64,000 nucleotides of DNA from Lachnospiraceae bacterium (GTDB lineage: Bacteria; Bacillota; Clostridia; Lachnospirales; Lachnospiraceae): the NCBI GenBank assembly GCA_016283755.1, contig JAEENO010000017.1, forward strand, positions 180,664 through 244,663, in the 5' to 3' direction. Within the stretch, counting starts at the first letter, position 1. Every line of letters starts with the position of its first letter. The position numbers were made by a program, and so were the translations under genes. This document shows, in pieces, positions 17,557 to 26,161 of the stretch. The notes under the pieces are model-generated. The model searched no databases, had not been told where the DNA came from, and worked only from the letters and a program-made list of their open reading frames with translations.

Positions 17557-18059
17557 TATCGTCCACCTCTCTTTCTGTAATTCTTCCATACATGCACTTT
17601 GATATCATCTTCATTATCAAACTGTATCGCTAATCCCGATGCTTTTTGAAAATAATGCTCGGCAATATAGGCTTTAATCTCGCCATCCCACGAAGATATC
17701 TTATCATATGATAGTCCTTTTAGAAAATCTAATGCGTGTGTACCCTCGTGAACTATATCGCTATGGAGCGTTACAGAGTTTTTTCGTAAATATATTTTGT
17801 TATCAATCGCAATACCCACGATATCGCTTTTTACACCAAAAGCCTTCTCAAATAGTTCATCTCCGATAACACTTAACCTTATTTCGCCTTTCTTAATTTT
17901 TTCGGCGATTATAGAAGATTGAGCGGTTTTGCCTTCAAGAAACGCTATTAATTCGTCTCTTGTATAATTCCTTCCCGATGTTTTCTGATATTCACCGGTA
18001 TAATTCATTTTATAGCTACCTTTTGTAGCTCCAAAACCGCCATGATATCCCATGCCCAT
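17556..18059 (-). CDS. Zincin-like metallopeptidase-fold protein with Gly-rich N-terminus
   Basis: The 167-residue protein starts MGMGYHGGFGATKGS, a short glycine/aromatic leader. Residues 104-108 are H-E-G-T-H in VHEGTHALDFLKG, the HExxH zinc motif, with a likely third ligand E127 in DGEIKAYIAEHYF. It has no signal peptide or membrane helix, so it is a cytoplasmic or specially exported protein. ATG follows the DUF4417 stop with no gap, and its end overlaps the next gene by one base. The architecture resembles a small zincin toxin domain; enzymatic activity and target are unknown. Confidence 0.75.
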   Translation of the reverse strand: MGMGYHGGFGATKGSYKMNYTGEYQKTSGRNYTRDELIAFLEGKTAQSSIIAEKIKKGEIRLSVIGDELFEKAFGVKSDIVGIAIDNKIYLRKNSVTLHSDIVHEGTHALDFLKGLSYDKISSWDGEIKAYIAEHYFQKASGLAIQFDNEDDIKVHVWKNYRKRGGR

Positions 18060-18722
18060 CTACTCCACCTCCTTGTGAGTGGCGGAGTAATCACTCGCAA
18101 AAACCACAATCTTTATTCCTGCATCAGCATATTTCTTAAAGTATTTATCAGATGCACAACCGTAAACTATTATAACAGACGGTTTTAAAATACTTATCGC
18201 AACGTCGATACCTGCTAAAAAAATAACTCTATCTCGAATATGTTTCATTGTTCCATGGGACCCAAACGCAATAACACCGTGCTTTTCAATACCGTCACAG
18301 CTTATCCGATATGTACGTCTATCTCCATATCTAATATTCGGAATGACCTTAATACCATTAATCTGCAACCAATGTCCGATTGCGCGGCTACGATATATAT
18401 TCCATATCTGCATCGCCAAAGGCATATCCCTATAGCAACTAAAATCCGGTAGGATTACGCCATTATAACGTTTTAATATTTCGAGATACTTACGCGGATT
18501 TCTCCAAATACGCTCAAACAAGTAATCATCTTCATAGAAGTGAACCCATTGATCATAATCCTTGCAAGATATAGCCTTTGAAAATGGTATTAATCTGTTA
18601 GGAATCTCATAAATTGCTTTGATTCGTGGAAATTCAAATATACCTGCATAAGTTGCCATTGACACAAGAAACGCATTAAATACGTCTTTGCAACTATTTC
18701 TAGAACAATTAATTTTACTCAT
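18060..18722 (-). CDS. DUF4417 domain protein
   Basis: The 220-residue protein carries the DUF4417 core: GVILPDFSCYRDMPLAMQIW, then YRSRAIGHWLQINGIKVIPN, IRYGDRRTY and a late IIVYG. A GTG at 18731 lies in the Shine-Dalgarno itself (AAAGGAGGTG), so ATG 18722 is the start. DUF4417 is found in Firmicutes chromosomes, mobile elements and phages and has no known activity. It is the first gene of a three-gene unit with 0- and 1-base junctions. Upstream is the hairpin-rich, repeat-bearing gap 18723-19063. Confidence 0.85.
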   Translation of the reverse strand: MSKINCSRNSCKDVFNAFLVSMATYAGIFEFPRIKAIYEIPNRLIPFSKAISCKDYDQWVHFYEDDYLFERIWRNPRKYLEILKRYNGVILPDFSCYRDMPLAMQIWNIYRSRAIGHWLQINGIKVIPNIRYGDRRTYRISCDGIEKHGVIAFGSHGTMKHIRDRVIFLAGIDVAISILKPSVIIVYGCASDKYFKKYADAGIKIVVFASDYSATHKEVE

Positions 18723-18734
18723 GTAAAGCACCTC

Positions 18735-18805
18735 CTTTATGGGTGTACAGCCAAAAGGGCATGAGTATCCCTTTGGTGGTAACCTCTCGAGTACTTTACA
18801 TGAAT
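18735..18805 (-). promoter_or_regulatory. 5' leader of the DUF4417 gene with hairpins
   Basis: On the minus strand a CCAAAGGG / CCCTTTTGG hairpin lies between the putative promoter and the start, and CATGTAAAG (18720-18728) is repeated inverted as CTTTACATG (18793-18801). The outer arms include the start codon region, so folding of the leader could hide the ribosome site. A role is inferred from position only. Confidence 0.45.
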
Positions 18806-18808
18806 TTG

Positions 18809-18833
18809 TTAGTGTTCAAGTTATTATACTCGT
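18809..18833. repeat. Putative operator repeat 1 (near-palindrome)
   Basis: TTAGTGTTCAAGTTATTATA at 18809-18828, continuing CTCG, recurs at 18916 with few changes. On the minus strand it carries CGAG-TATAAT, a plausible -10 box for the DUF4417 gene about 90 bases downstream. Confidence 0.55.
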
Positions 18834-18902
18834 GAGGAATATAAATATAGTTACATATAAAATTTTAGTAATAATTGCTATACCCCTTTAAGAGTATCTG
18901 TG

Positions 18903-18993
18903 ATAGGATAAAAGTGTTAGTGTTCGAGTTATTGTACTCGACTGGTACCGTATGGTAGTTCCCGCTATCGTACGGTACTTTTCTTTTATCCTT
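18903..18993 (+). other. Structured element: repeat 2 plus strong hairpin, possible small RNA end
   Basis: Repeat 2 (TTAGTGTTCGAGTTATTGTA then CTCG, 18917-18940) contains the full palindrome TCGAGT-N6-ACTCGA. It is followed by a 14-bp stem (two G-U pairs), GTACCGTATGGTAG / CTATCGTACGGTAC (18944-18957 and 18964-18977), and on the plus strand by TTTTCTTTT. Outer arms AGGATAAAAG and CTTTTATCCT enclose both hairpins. It can be read as a plus-strand terminator or the body of a small structured RNA. The rest of 18834-18902 shows nothing recognisable. Confidence 0.55.
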
Positions 18994-19063
18994 TGGTCAT
19001 AGCACATAATAATCACATCCTTTCTTTATATGATTTATAATATATATCATAAATGAAAATATA

Positions 19064-19753
19064 TTATCTGTACCGATATCTTTTATCCAAATCCCAAGAA
19101 TCTCTCTCTTGCTGCATATCATATTCCCTATCCAAAGAAAAAACACTGTTTTTCTTTGGTAATATGGCATCTATAAAATCCTTGTATTTATAAAGAATTG
19201 TTTCGTCAAACATCTGCTCCTCTTCAGAACGCCATTCATAATTTACCTTTCCCATAGTCTCAATTCTTTTCTTTGCAGCCAATTCAGAAACTCCGAAATA
19301 GTTCATTAAAAAATCTACATTTATATAGGCACCACGCTTTTTTAATTCGTTTAACACCTGTTCAGGCATTAGAATCTGAGCCGCAAAACAATTTGCTTCG
19401 ATTTCTATGCGACCATATTCTTCTTGATTAGCATAATTCTTAAGCTCATGCCCAAATCTGTAATGGCCAAATTCATGCAATATAGAAAATCTAATTCTAG
19501 GCGCCGAATCATTGCTATTATAAAACAAAATATATCTACCACTTTTACACTGTAAAACTGCCGCTTTACTACCAAAAGCCTCAATATCAATTCCGCATTC
19601 AACAGCAAATTCATACTTATGAATAGAAATATCCGACCATTCTTTTACAATTGCTTTAGTATTAACCGGAAATTTACATAGCATATTCGAAGCAGCTAAG
19701 ATTTCATTTGCTAAAATGTATGCTCTTTTAAAATCCGGTTTGTTATATGCCAT
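19064..19753 (-). CDS. ImmA/IrrE-family metallo-endopeptidase
   Basis: ATG 19753 is chosen: AGGAGG lies about 9 bases upstream, and the frame overlaps the XRE stop by 11 bases. The 229-residue protein has zinc motif SILHEFGHYRFGH (HExxH) and the third-ligand helix EIEANCFAAQILMP. ImmA proteases cleave a partner HTH repressor to derepress a mobile element or stress operon. Its partner is the overlapping XRE gene. The target promoter is probably the DUF4417 cassette downstream, which would make the three genes a damage- or signal-induced unit (inference). Confidence 0.88.
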   Translation of the reverse strand: MAYNKPDFKRAYILANEILAASNMLCKFPVNTKAIVKEWSDISIHKYEFAVECGIDIEAFGSKAAVLQCKSGRYILFYNSNDSAPRIRFSILHEFGHYRFGHELKNYANQEEYGRIEIEANCFAAQILMPEQVLNELKKRGAYINVDFLMNYFGVSELAAKKRIETMGKVNYEWRSEEEQMFDETILYKYKDFIDAILPKKNSVFSLDREYDMQQERDSWDLDKRYRYR

Positions 19754-20105
19754 CGTCATCATCCTCCTCTGCTTCAAAAATATCATCAAACATCACAGAA
19801 AGCATTTTTTCAGCTTTTTCAAGCCTACTCTCATCGAGCTTTTCAAGGCCTCTTTGAAGATATTGTAGTTTTCCTTTATCAGGCTCTTTTCCTTCCATTT
19901 GTTCATTGCCCAAAAGGTAATCAATAGAAACACCAAAGAATTGGGATAATTTAAGCAGTATTTCATCTCTAGGAACTGTTCCGTTAGTCTCCCACATGCT
20001 AATTCTGCTCTTATTAATACCAAGTTCTTTTGCCAACCCATCTAATGAAAGAGTTCGATCCATTCTTAATTTCTTTATTCTTTGTGCAAATACTTCATTA
20101 CCCAC
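19743..20105 (-). CDS. XRE-family repressor (ImmR-like)
   Basis: A GTG at 20105 with GGAGG upstream is taken as start (the longer ATG frame has no RBS). The 120-residue protein has an HTH at about 1-60 (LSLDGLAKELGINKSRISMW), a linker and a C-terminal acidic tail EAEEDDDD. It pairs with ImmA by overlap, the arrangement known from ICEBs1 and prophages. No integrase or other mobile-element gene was found within the window, so a resident element is not proven. Putative operators are at 18809 and 18917. Confidence 0.88.
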   Translation of the reverse strand: MGNEVFAQRIKKLRMDRTLSLDGLAKELGINKSRISMWETNGTVPRDEILLKLSQFFGVSIDYLLGNEQMEGKEPDKGKLQYLQRGLEKLDESRLEKAEKMLSVMFDDIFEAEEDDDDGI

Positions 20106-20159
20106 GATTTTACCTCCTGCTTTCATATTCTCCTTTTGTATTTTTCCGCTTGCAATTAC

Positions 20160-20188
20160 ATTCTACAATATGTCCGCCCCTATGTCAA
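20160..20188 (-). promoter_or_regulatory. Promoter of the XRE-ImmA operon
   Basis: TTGACA (20188-20183) and TAGAAT (20165-20160) with exactly 17 bases between, 55 bases before the GTG start. A second TTGACA lies about 20 bases further upstream (tgtcaa twice in tandem), which may be a repressor half-site. Between here and 20300 only AT-rich DNA is seen. Confidence 0.65.
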
Positions 20189-20300
20189 ATATAATTGTAC
20201 GTGTCAAAAAAAATTGACCTCTATATATATTGTTTAAATAATAGTACTTTCTCAATATATTGGTATATATTCAAGTGAATTATATATTATCAACTACATA

Positions 20301-20336
20301 AAACAAGCAGAGAAAACAATTCCCTGCTTGTTTTTC
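20301..20336 (-). terminator. Terminator behind the GNAT gene
   Basis: ACAAGCAG and CTGCTTGT form an 8-bp stem with a 13-base loop, preceded by AAAA and followed by T5 on the plus strand. It follows the acetyltransferase stop on the minus strand and is followed there by TTTT. Confidence 0.7.
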
Positions 20337-20879
20337 TTATTTCTCAATTACATAATATGTCAAATCTCGCTCCATGCCCAGATATTCAAACTCTTTCTCG
20401 ACAAAATGGTCATAGTGCATTCCGCACTTTTCCATGACTTTCTTCGACGCATCATTGCCGGTAAAGAATGACGCATAGACCTTCTCAAACTTCAATTCCT
20501 TAAAGCAATACTCAATAAAAGCTCTGACCGCTTCAGTTGCATAGCCCTTATTCCAATATGAAGAGCTAATGCCGTATCCTATTTCGCAGGCGTGGTCTTC
20601 TTCCGTAAGATTGCCCGCTTCGATGAAGTATAGAATAATTCCGATAAGCTTACCTGTATCCTTAAGGCGAATCGCATATAAAGTATCATTCTTAAGATAA
20701 GGCTCAAAGTCAAATTCATCAAGCGATTCCGCATACTTACATACGAAGGTCTCAAGAACCTTCTTGTCATGCGAAATACTGTTGAAATAGTTCTCCTTAT
20801 CATCAGGAGTAATTCTGTCTATTATTAATCTATCTGTCACTGAACATCTTCTTAACCCTTTCATTAATACTCTTCTCAT
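20337..20879 (-). CDS. GNAT N-acetyltransferase, RimJ/RimL type
   Basis: The 180-residue protein has the RimJ/RimL pattern: TDRLIIDRITPDD at the N-terminus, YGISSSYWNKGYATEAV as the acetyl-CoA region and N-D-A-S-K-K-V-M-E-K-C-G at the end. It is a paralogue of the enzyme at 2290, not a close duplicate. The start could also be the ATG at residue 6. Substrate unknown; monocistronic before the patatin gene. Confidence 0.88.
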   Translation of the reverse strand: MRRVLMKGLRRCSVTDRLIIDRITPDDKENYFNSISHDKKVLETFVCKYAESLDEFDFEPYLKNDTLYAIRLKDTGKLIGIILYFIEAGNLTEEDHACEIGYGISSSYWNKGYATEAVRAFIEYCFKELKFEKVYASFFTGNDASKKVMEKCGMHYDHFVEKEFEYLGMERDLTYYVIEK

Positions 20880-20911
20880 TTATGCAATGTCCCCTTTTAT
20901 TATATCGAATC

Positions 20912-21814
20912 TTACCGGTTCAGATAATCTCTAAGCTTTGCCAAATTATCGTTACCATCCTTATATCCAAGCCAGTAGAGATCTCCGAGCTTCTCCATAT
21001 TGCCCTCGAATCTTGTAACAGTTACTACTTCCGAAGGCTCTATAATAAATACCTCGCCCGCCTCTTCCTTGGCACGAAGCATATCAACCGTCTCATTAAA
21101 CTTCCTGTTGGCAGCTTCTATGCTTTTGACGAATTCAGGATATTTATGATACATCGCATGTGCCATACGATAAGTGCTGTCCTCCGAACGTCGATACGCA
21201 TGCTCTCTGGTCTTAACAACAACGACCTTCTTATATCCGTTACTCTCGGCCCACTCATACGGAATCTTTGTCGCACATCCGCCGTCAAGATACGGAGTTC
21301 TGTTCATTATAACAGGGCGCGATACGTAAGGTACCGATGCCGAAGCAGATACTGCCTTCGAGAGATTGCACTTTCCCTTTTCAAAATACTCAATCTGTCC
21401 CGTTATAAGATTCGTGCAACCCACCGCAAGTCTTCTCGGTGTCTTCTTAAGCTTCTTCTTATCAAGGGGATATTCCTTAAGTATCTCCTTATATAAGTAC
21501 TCGAATCCCGTTATCGCATGCTCTTTCTTAATTGCGTTGATTCCGCAGAAATTATCATCGTGTCTATAGGTCAGATCAATCTTCGCACCCCAGCCTATCT
21601 GTCCTGTTGTATATCCAAGACCGCACAAAGCTCCCGCAGATATCCCGACGGTTGCTTCAAGATTAATTCCCGCAATCATAAATGCATCGAGCACACCTAA
21701 AGTATATAATCCTCTCCAGCCGCCGCCTTCAAGGACCATACATCCTTCCGTTATATCATCCGTGCTTTTACCCCACGGAATCATTGCGATTTTTTCGTAT
21801 ACTTCTCTTCCCAT
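20912..21814 (-). CDS. Patatin-like phospholipase
   Basis: The 300-residue protein has the patatin fold: oxyanion loop GGGWRG at residues 30-35, nucleophile motif G-I-S-A-G at 57-61 (Ser59) and the catalytic Asp in YLDGGCATKIP. Members cleave acyl chains from lipids in the cytoplasm. Codon use and length are ordinary. It is 97 bases upstream of no other gene on this strand apart from the GNAT gene, so it may be co-transcribed with it. Confidence 0.9.
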   Translation of the reverse strand: MGREVYEKIAMIPWGKSTDDITEGCMVLEGGGWRGLYTLGVLDAFMIAGINLEATVGISAGALCGLGYTTGQIGWGAKIDLTYRHDDNFCGINAIKKEHAITGFEYLYKEILKEYPLDKKKLKKTPRRLAVGCTNLITGQIEYFEKGKCNLSKAVSASASVPYVSRPVIMNRTPYLDGGCATKIPYEWAESNGYKKVVVVKTREHAYRRSEDSTYRMAHAMYHKYPEFVKSIEAANRKFNETVDMLRAKEEAGEVFIIEPSEVVTVTRFEGNMEKLGDLYWLGYKDGNDNLAKLRDYLNR

Positions 21815-21890
21815 ATACCTAATTAGCGCCTTTCGTATGGGGGTTACCCTTTTATTATAACTTTAATCCAATACTCTGATATTATAACAT

Positions 21891-21916
21891 AAAAAAAGGA
21901 GCTGTAATACAGCTCC
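21891..21916 (-). terminator. Terminator behind the flavodoxin gene
   Basis: GGAGCTG / CAGCTCC (21898-21904 and 21910-21916) is followed on the minus strand by T7. It is a compact, strong rho-independent terminator. Confidence 0.9.
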
Positions 21917-21928
21917 CTCTTTCCGGTA

Positions 21929-22375
21929 TCAATAATTTGTAAGATCATCTAAGTTCTTAACAATCTTTGCATCCAAAGATGCAGCGCCTTCTACATATGG
22001 TGCAAGCTTCTCGGCGGTCTTACCTATTCCGCTTCCGCCCGATGTTGCGAATGCATATACTTTCTTACCCTTAAAATCATAACCCTTGCAGAATGTATAT
22101 ATTACTCTAGGGGCAGCTCCGTACCAGATCGGGAATCCGATGTATATCGTATCGTACTTGTCGAACTCTGCGATTGTACCTTCCACCGGAACCTCTTTAC
22201 CGCCAAACTGCTCTCTATTGCATCTTGAAAGCGGATTCTTCCAGTTAATGTCTGCCGCAGTATACGGCTCCTTCGGAACGATTTCGAATATGTCTGCAGA
22301 TATGGATGCTGCGAATTCTTTGGCGATTCTCGCGGTGTTTCCTTCTGCACTGAAATAAGTTACTAATGTGCTCAT
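21929..22375 (-). CDS. Flavodoxin
   Basis: A 148-residue FMN protein. The phosphate-binding loop is YFSAEGNTARIAKEFA near residues 7-22, and the W-Y-G-A-A-P isoalloxazine-contact loop (GFPIWYGAAPRVIYTF) is clear. It matches the Lachnospiraceae/Clostridia flavodoxin type that carries low-potential electrons. It may be co-transcribed with the Pr6Pr gene (30-base gap). Confidence 0.92.
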   Translation of the reverse strand: MSTLVTYFSAEGNTARIAKEFAASISADIFEIVPKEPYTAADINWKNPLSRCNREQFGGKEVPVEGTIAEFDKYDTIYIGFPIWYGAAPRVIYTFCKGYDFKGKKVYAFATSGGSGIGKTAEKLAPYVEGAASLDAKIVKNLDDLTNY

Positions 22376-22405
22376 AATATTTCCTCCTGTTTGAATTTAA
22401 ACTCA

Positions 22406-23122
22406 TTATCGTCTATTCTTACGATTTATATTAATTATCATAAGATAACAACAACCCACAATAATTAAGAAGATAAGCAATGCCAATATCCACCAAGCGG
22501 TTCCCATATATGGCATTTCCTTGGTAAAACCGAATGCTCCGGCAGGACTTCCCCAGTTCAGGAAAAAGTACGGGTAATTAATGCCAAGTGCAAAGTCCCA
22601 CCCCCGCACATATCCGATTGCTGCATAGATTGCATAAAGTACCGGTGGGATTATTACGTAGATTACATTTTTCTTTCTGATATCCTCACCATAAGCTACT
22701 ATAAGGAAATCTGCAACAGCGGCTATCGGCACTACAACATGTGTAAGTGTATTCTGGACATTCCATGCATTAACTCCAAGTGTAGGTGCAAGCACGAATC
22801 CGAATACAACGCCTGTAAGAGTGATTGCAACAGCTCCCACAAACTGGATTACATGCCAAACTTCACCGACCTTTTTCTTCGTTAACATTAAGCAGCATCC
22901 GATCAAACTGATAAGTGCCACTGCGATATTTGACTGAATTGTAAAATACATAAACACTCTGCTTCCTCCCATAAAGGAATTCCTTCCGGCATATGCACTT
23001 AAGAAAACTCCGACAGCGGCTGACAATACCACGATTATCTTTAAGGTATAACTAATACATCTTCTTACTTTTGATTCCGCATTCATACTCCATGTAACTC
23101 CTTTACTAATGTTTTCCGCCAT
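22406..23122 (-). CDS. Pr6Pr family membrane protein
   Basis: The 238-residue polytopic protein has about six membrane helices. The family signature is present: FTIQSNIAVALISL in helix 2 and THVVVPIAAVADFL in helix 4, with NWGSPAGAFGF late. Pr6Pr relates distantly to the FAR-17a/AIG1 (FAHFA hydrolase) threonine proteases; bacterial function is unknown. The gap 23123-23491 (about 370 bases) upstream holds hairpins but no gene I can support. Confidence 0.85.
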   Translation of the reverse strand: MAENISKGVTWSMNAESKVRRCISYTLKIIVVLSAAVGVFLSAYAGRNSFMGGSRVFMYFTIQSNIAVALISLIGCCLMLTKKKVGEVWHVIQFVGAVAITLTGVVFGFVLAPTLGVNAWNVQNTLTHVVVPIAAVADFLIVAYGEDIRKKNVIYVIIPPVLYAIYAAIGYVRGWDFALGINYPYFFLNWGSPAGAFGFTKEMPYMGTAWWILALLIFLIIVGCCYLMIININRKNRR

Positions 23123-23329
23123 TATATTTACCGAATTATACGGCTGCTAAAATCTCCCGCCCATATTCTTTGACGGCATTTATATTTGATACAATTATAT
23201 TGCACGCAATATAAATTGTCAAGCACTTCATGTAAATCCACTGCATTAATACAAAAGAAAACATACTTATAGCAGTTAAGCCCGGTCGCCTTACATATGA
23301 GCCGAGAAAAAGTCCCTATAGAAGTAGAC

Positions 23330-23368
23330 AAAATAAGGCCCTCATTCCATTTCTGAAATGAGAGCCGG
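23330..23368 (-). terminator. Terminator of ppdK
   Basis: On the minus strand GGCTCTCATTTC pairs with GGAATGAGGGCC (two G-U pairs) around a 6-base loop, followed by TTATTTTG. It is 120 bases behind the ppdK stop. Confidence 0.65.
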
Positions 23369-23491
23369 TTTTTAATAACTTTTATGTACACAATCCGAAT
23401 TTCGACCTCAAAATCGGGTCAATTTTGTCTCCGGATCGTGAACGGTCGGATGCCCGAAACCCTTGTAAAATCAAGGCTTCCAGAGCTATTC
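23369..23491. other. Structured 3' region behind ppdK
   Basis: The stretch between the ppdK stop and its terminator contains several short palindromes (CCTTG-N6-CAAGG at about 23462-23477, GATCGTGAACGGTC, TTGACC and GGTCGAA). No open frame is supported. It could be a processed 3' UTR or an attachment-like remnant. Confidence 0.35.
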
Positions 23492-26116
23492 CTATTTATT
23501 ATTTATTGCTGCTTGTGCTGCTGCAAGTCTTGCGATCGGCACACGGAATGGTGAACATGATACATAATCAAGACCAATCTTGTGGCAGAACTCTACAGAT
23601 GAAGGATCTCCGCCGTGCTCACCGCAGATACCGATGTGGAGGTTAGGATTTACAGGCTTACCAAGCTTGATAGCCATATCCATTAACTTACCGACACCTG
23701 TCTGGTCAAGACGAGCAAATGGATCGTTCTCTAAGATCTTAGCATCATAGTAAGAACCGAGGAACTTACCTGCGTCATCTCTTGAGAAACCGAATGTCAT
23801 CTGTGTAAGATCGTTAGTACCGAAGCAGAAGAAATCAGCCTCTGTAGCGATTTCGTCAGCTGTAAGAGCTGCACGAGGAATCTCGATCATTGTACCAACC
23901 TGGTAATCAAGTGTTACACCTGCTGCAGCGATTTCAGCATCAGCTGTCTCAACTACAACCTTCTTAACATACTTAAGTTCCTTGATCTCGCATACGAGCG
24001 GAATCATGATCTCAGGCTTAACCTTCCAGCCCGGATGCTCCTTCTGAACCTTGATAGCTGCTCTGATAACAGCCTTGGTCTGCATCTTAGCGATTTCAGG
24101 ATATGTAACTGCAAGACGGCATCCTCTGTGACCCATCATCGGGTTAACTTCATGAAGTGAAGTAACGAGTGCCTTGATTGCTTCTACAGGCTTACCCTGA
24201 GCCTTAGCTAACTTCTCGATATCAGCGTCCTCTGTAGGAACGAACTCATGAAGAGGTGGATCAAGGAATCTGATTGTAACAGGATATCCCTCGAGAGCCT
24301 CATATAACTTCTCGAAGTCGCCCTGCTGATAAGGAAGAATCTTATCAAGAGCCTTTTCTCTCTCTTCAGCTGTATCAGCACAGATCATCTCTCTGAATGC
24401 TGCGATTCTGTCCTCTTCGAAGAACATATGCTCTGTACGGCAAAGACCGATACCTTCTGCGCCAAGCTCACGAGCCTTGATAGCGTCACGTGGTGTATCA
24501 GCATTTGTACGTACTCTTAACTTTCTATACTTATCAGCCCAATTCATTACACGCTCGAACTCGCCTGCAATCTTAGCGTCAACTGTAGGAATCTGTCCGT
24601 CATAGATGTTACCTGTTGAACCGTCAATTGAGATCCAGTCGCCTTCATGATATGTCTTGCCGGCTAATGTAAACTTCTTATTCTCTTCATCCATTGTGAT
24701 GTCACCGCATCCGGATACACAGCATGTACCCATACCACGGGCAACAACGGCTGCGTGGCTTGTCATACCACCACGAACTGTTAAGATACCCTGAGCAGCC
24801 TTCATACCTGTGATATCTTCAGGAGATGTCTCAAGACGAACGAGAACTACCTTCTCGCCTCTCTCCTTCCAAGCTACAGCATCGTCTGCTGAGAATACAA
24901 CCTTACCGCAAGCAGCACCCGGAGAAGCTCCAAGTCCCTTACCTGCCGGTGTAGCTGACTTTAATGCAGCTGCATCAAACTGTGGATGTAATAATGTATC
25001 AAGGTTTCTAGGATCGATCATAGCTACTGCTTCTGCTTCTGTTCTCATTCCCTCATCAACAAGGTCACAAGCAATCTTTAAAGCAGCCTGAGCTGTTCTC
25101 TTACCGTTTCTTGTCTGAAGCATATAAAGCTTACCATGCTCTACAGTAAACTCCATATCCTGCATATCTTTATAGTGAGACTCTAACGTCTTACATACTT
25201 CTGTAAACTGAGCGAATGCTTCAGGGAATTTCTGCTCCATCTCTGAAATGTGCATAGGTGTACGAACACCGGCAACTACGTCCTCGCCCTGTGCGTTGGT
25301 TAAGAACTCACCGAATAAGCCCTTAGCACCTGTTGCAGGGTCACGTGTAAATGCAACACCTGTACCGCAGTCATCACCCATGTTACCGAATGCCATTGAC
25401 TGTACGTTAACGGCTGTACCCCATGAATAAGGGATATCGTTATCACGACGATATACGTTAGCACGAGGGTTATCCCATGAACGGAATACTGCCTTGATTG
25501 CTCCGTATAACTGCTCCTTAGGATCATCCGGGAAATCGGAACCGATCTTAGCCTTGTACTCAGCCTTGAACTGTCCTGCAAGTTCCTTAAGATCATCAGC
25601 TGTAAGGTCTACGTCAAGCTTAACGCCCTTCTTAGCCTTCATCTCATCAATTAATTCCTCGAAGTACTTCTTACCAACTTCCATAACTACGTCGGAGTAC
25701 ATCTGGATAAATCTTCTATAGCAGTCCCAAGCCCATCTTGGATTCTTACTCTGCTCTGCAATTACATTAACTACTTCTTCATTAAGACCAAGATTAAGGA
25801 TTGTATCCATCATACCGGGCATTGATGCTCTTGCACCTGAACGAACGGAAACAAGTAATGGGTTCTTCTTGTCACCAAACTTCTTACCCGTAATCTCTTC
25901 CATCTTAACAATATACTCATCAATCTGACTTCTAATCTCAGCATTGATTTCACGGCCATCCTCATAATACTGTGTACATGCCTCTGTTGTGATTGTGAAT
26001 CCCTGTGGTACCGGAAGACCAATGTTGGTCATTTCTGCAAGGTTAGCACCCTTACCACCAAGAAGATTACGCATATCGGCATTACCTTCACTGAATAAAT
26101 ATACCCATTTAGCCAT
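23492..26116 (-). CDS. ppdK: Pyruvate, phosphate dikinase
   Basis: The 874-residue enzyme interconverts pyruvate, ATP and Pi with PEP, AMP and PPi, and in Clostridia works in the PPi-dependent glycolytic direction. The N-terminal ATP-grasp begins KWVYLFSEGNADMRNLLGGK (KGANLAEMT). The phosphohistidine motif is TVRGGMTSHAAVVARGMGTC (swivelling domain), and the C-terminal PEP barrel carries GEHGGDPSSVEFCHKIG with the active-site Cys in YVSCSPFRVPIARLA. Length is normal. A GGAGGA RBS precedes ATG. It is monocistronic. Confidence 0.97.
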   Translation of the reverse strand: MAKWVYLFSEGNADMRNLLGGKGANLAEMTNIGLPVPQGFTITTEACTQYYEDGREINAEIRSQIDEYIVKMEEITGKKFGDKKNPLLVSVRSGARASMPGMMDTILNLGLNEEVVNVIAEQSKNPRWAWDCYRRFIQMYSDVVMEVGKKYFEELIDEMKAKKGVKLDVDLTADDLKELAGQFKAEYKAKIGSDFPDDPKEQLYGAIKAVFRSWDNPRANVYRRDNDIPYSWGTAVNVQSMAFGNMGDDCGTGVAFTRDPATGAKGLFGEFLTNAQGEDVVAGVRTPMHISEMEQKFPEAFAQFTEVCKTLESHYKDMQDMEFTVEHGKLYMLQTRNGKRTAQAALKIACDLVDEGMRTEAEAVAMIDPRNLDTLLHPQFDAAALKSATPAGKGLGASPGAACGKVVFSADDAVAWKERGEKVVLVRLETSPEDITGMKAAQGILTVRGGMTSHAAVVARGMGTCCVSGCGDITMDEENKKFTLAGKTYHEGDWISIDGSTGNIYDGQIPTVDAKIAGEFERVMNWADKYRKLRVRTNADTPRDAIKARELGAEGIGLCRTEHMFFEEDRIAAFREMICADTAEEREKALDKILPYQQGDFEKLYEALEGYPVTIRFLDPPLHEFVPTEDADIEKLAKAQGKPVEAIKALVTSLHEVNPMMGHRGCRLAVTYPEIAKMQTKAVIRAAIKVQKEHPGWKVKPEIMIPLVCEIKELKYVKKVVVETADAEIAAAGVTLDYQVGTMIEIPRAALTADEIATEADFFCFGTNDLTQMTFGFSRDDAGKFLGSYYDAKILENDPFARLDQTGVGKLMDMAIKLGKPVNPNLHIGICGEHGGDPSSVEFCHKIGLDYVSCSPFRVPIARLAAAQAAINNK

Positions 26117-26161
26117 GTGTTATTCCTCCTATTTAAATCTCCTAAAATTGTCGTACACGAT

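Noticed and set aside
18060..18731. DUF4417 start at GTG 18731
   Set aside because: That GTG is part of the AAAGGAGGTG ribosome site; ATG 18722 is correctly spaced.
18723..19063. Retron or CRISPR-like non-coding RNA
   Set aside because: No reverse transcriptase or cas gene, and only two non-identical repeats.
17182..20188. Prophage or integrative element based on XRE-ImmA
   Set aside because: No integrase, relaxase, structural gene or attachment site was found in the window.
20180..20300. Additional gene or riboswitch upstream of the XRE promoter
   Set aside because: The region is AT-rich without conserved structure or open frame.
23128..23391. An 87-codon open frame on the minus strand upstream of ppdK's terminator
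   Set aside because: It has no ribosome site and no family resemblance, and it overlaps terminator-like structure; it looks like chance.
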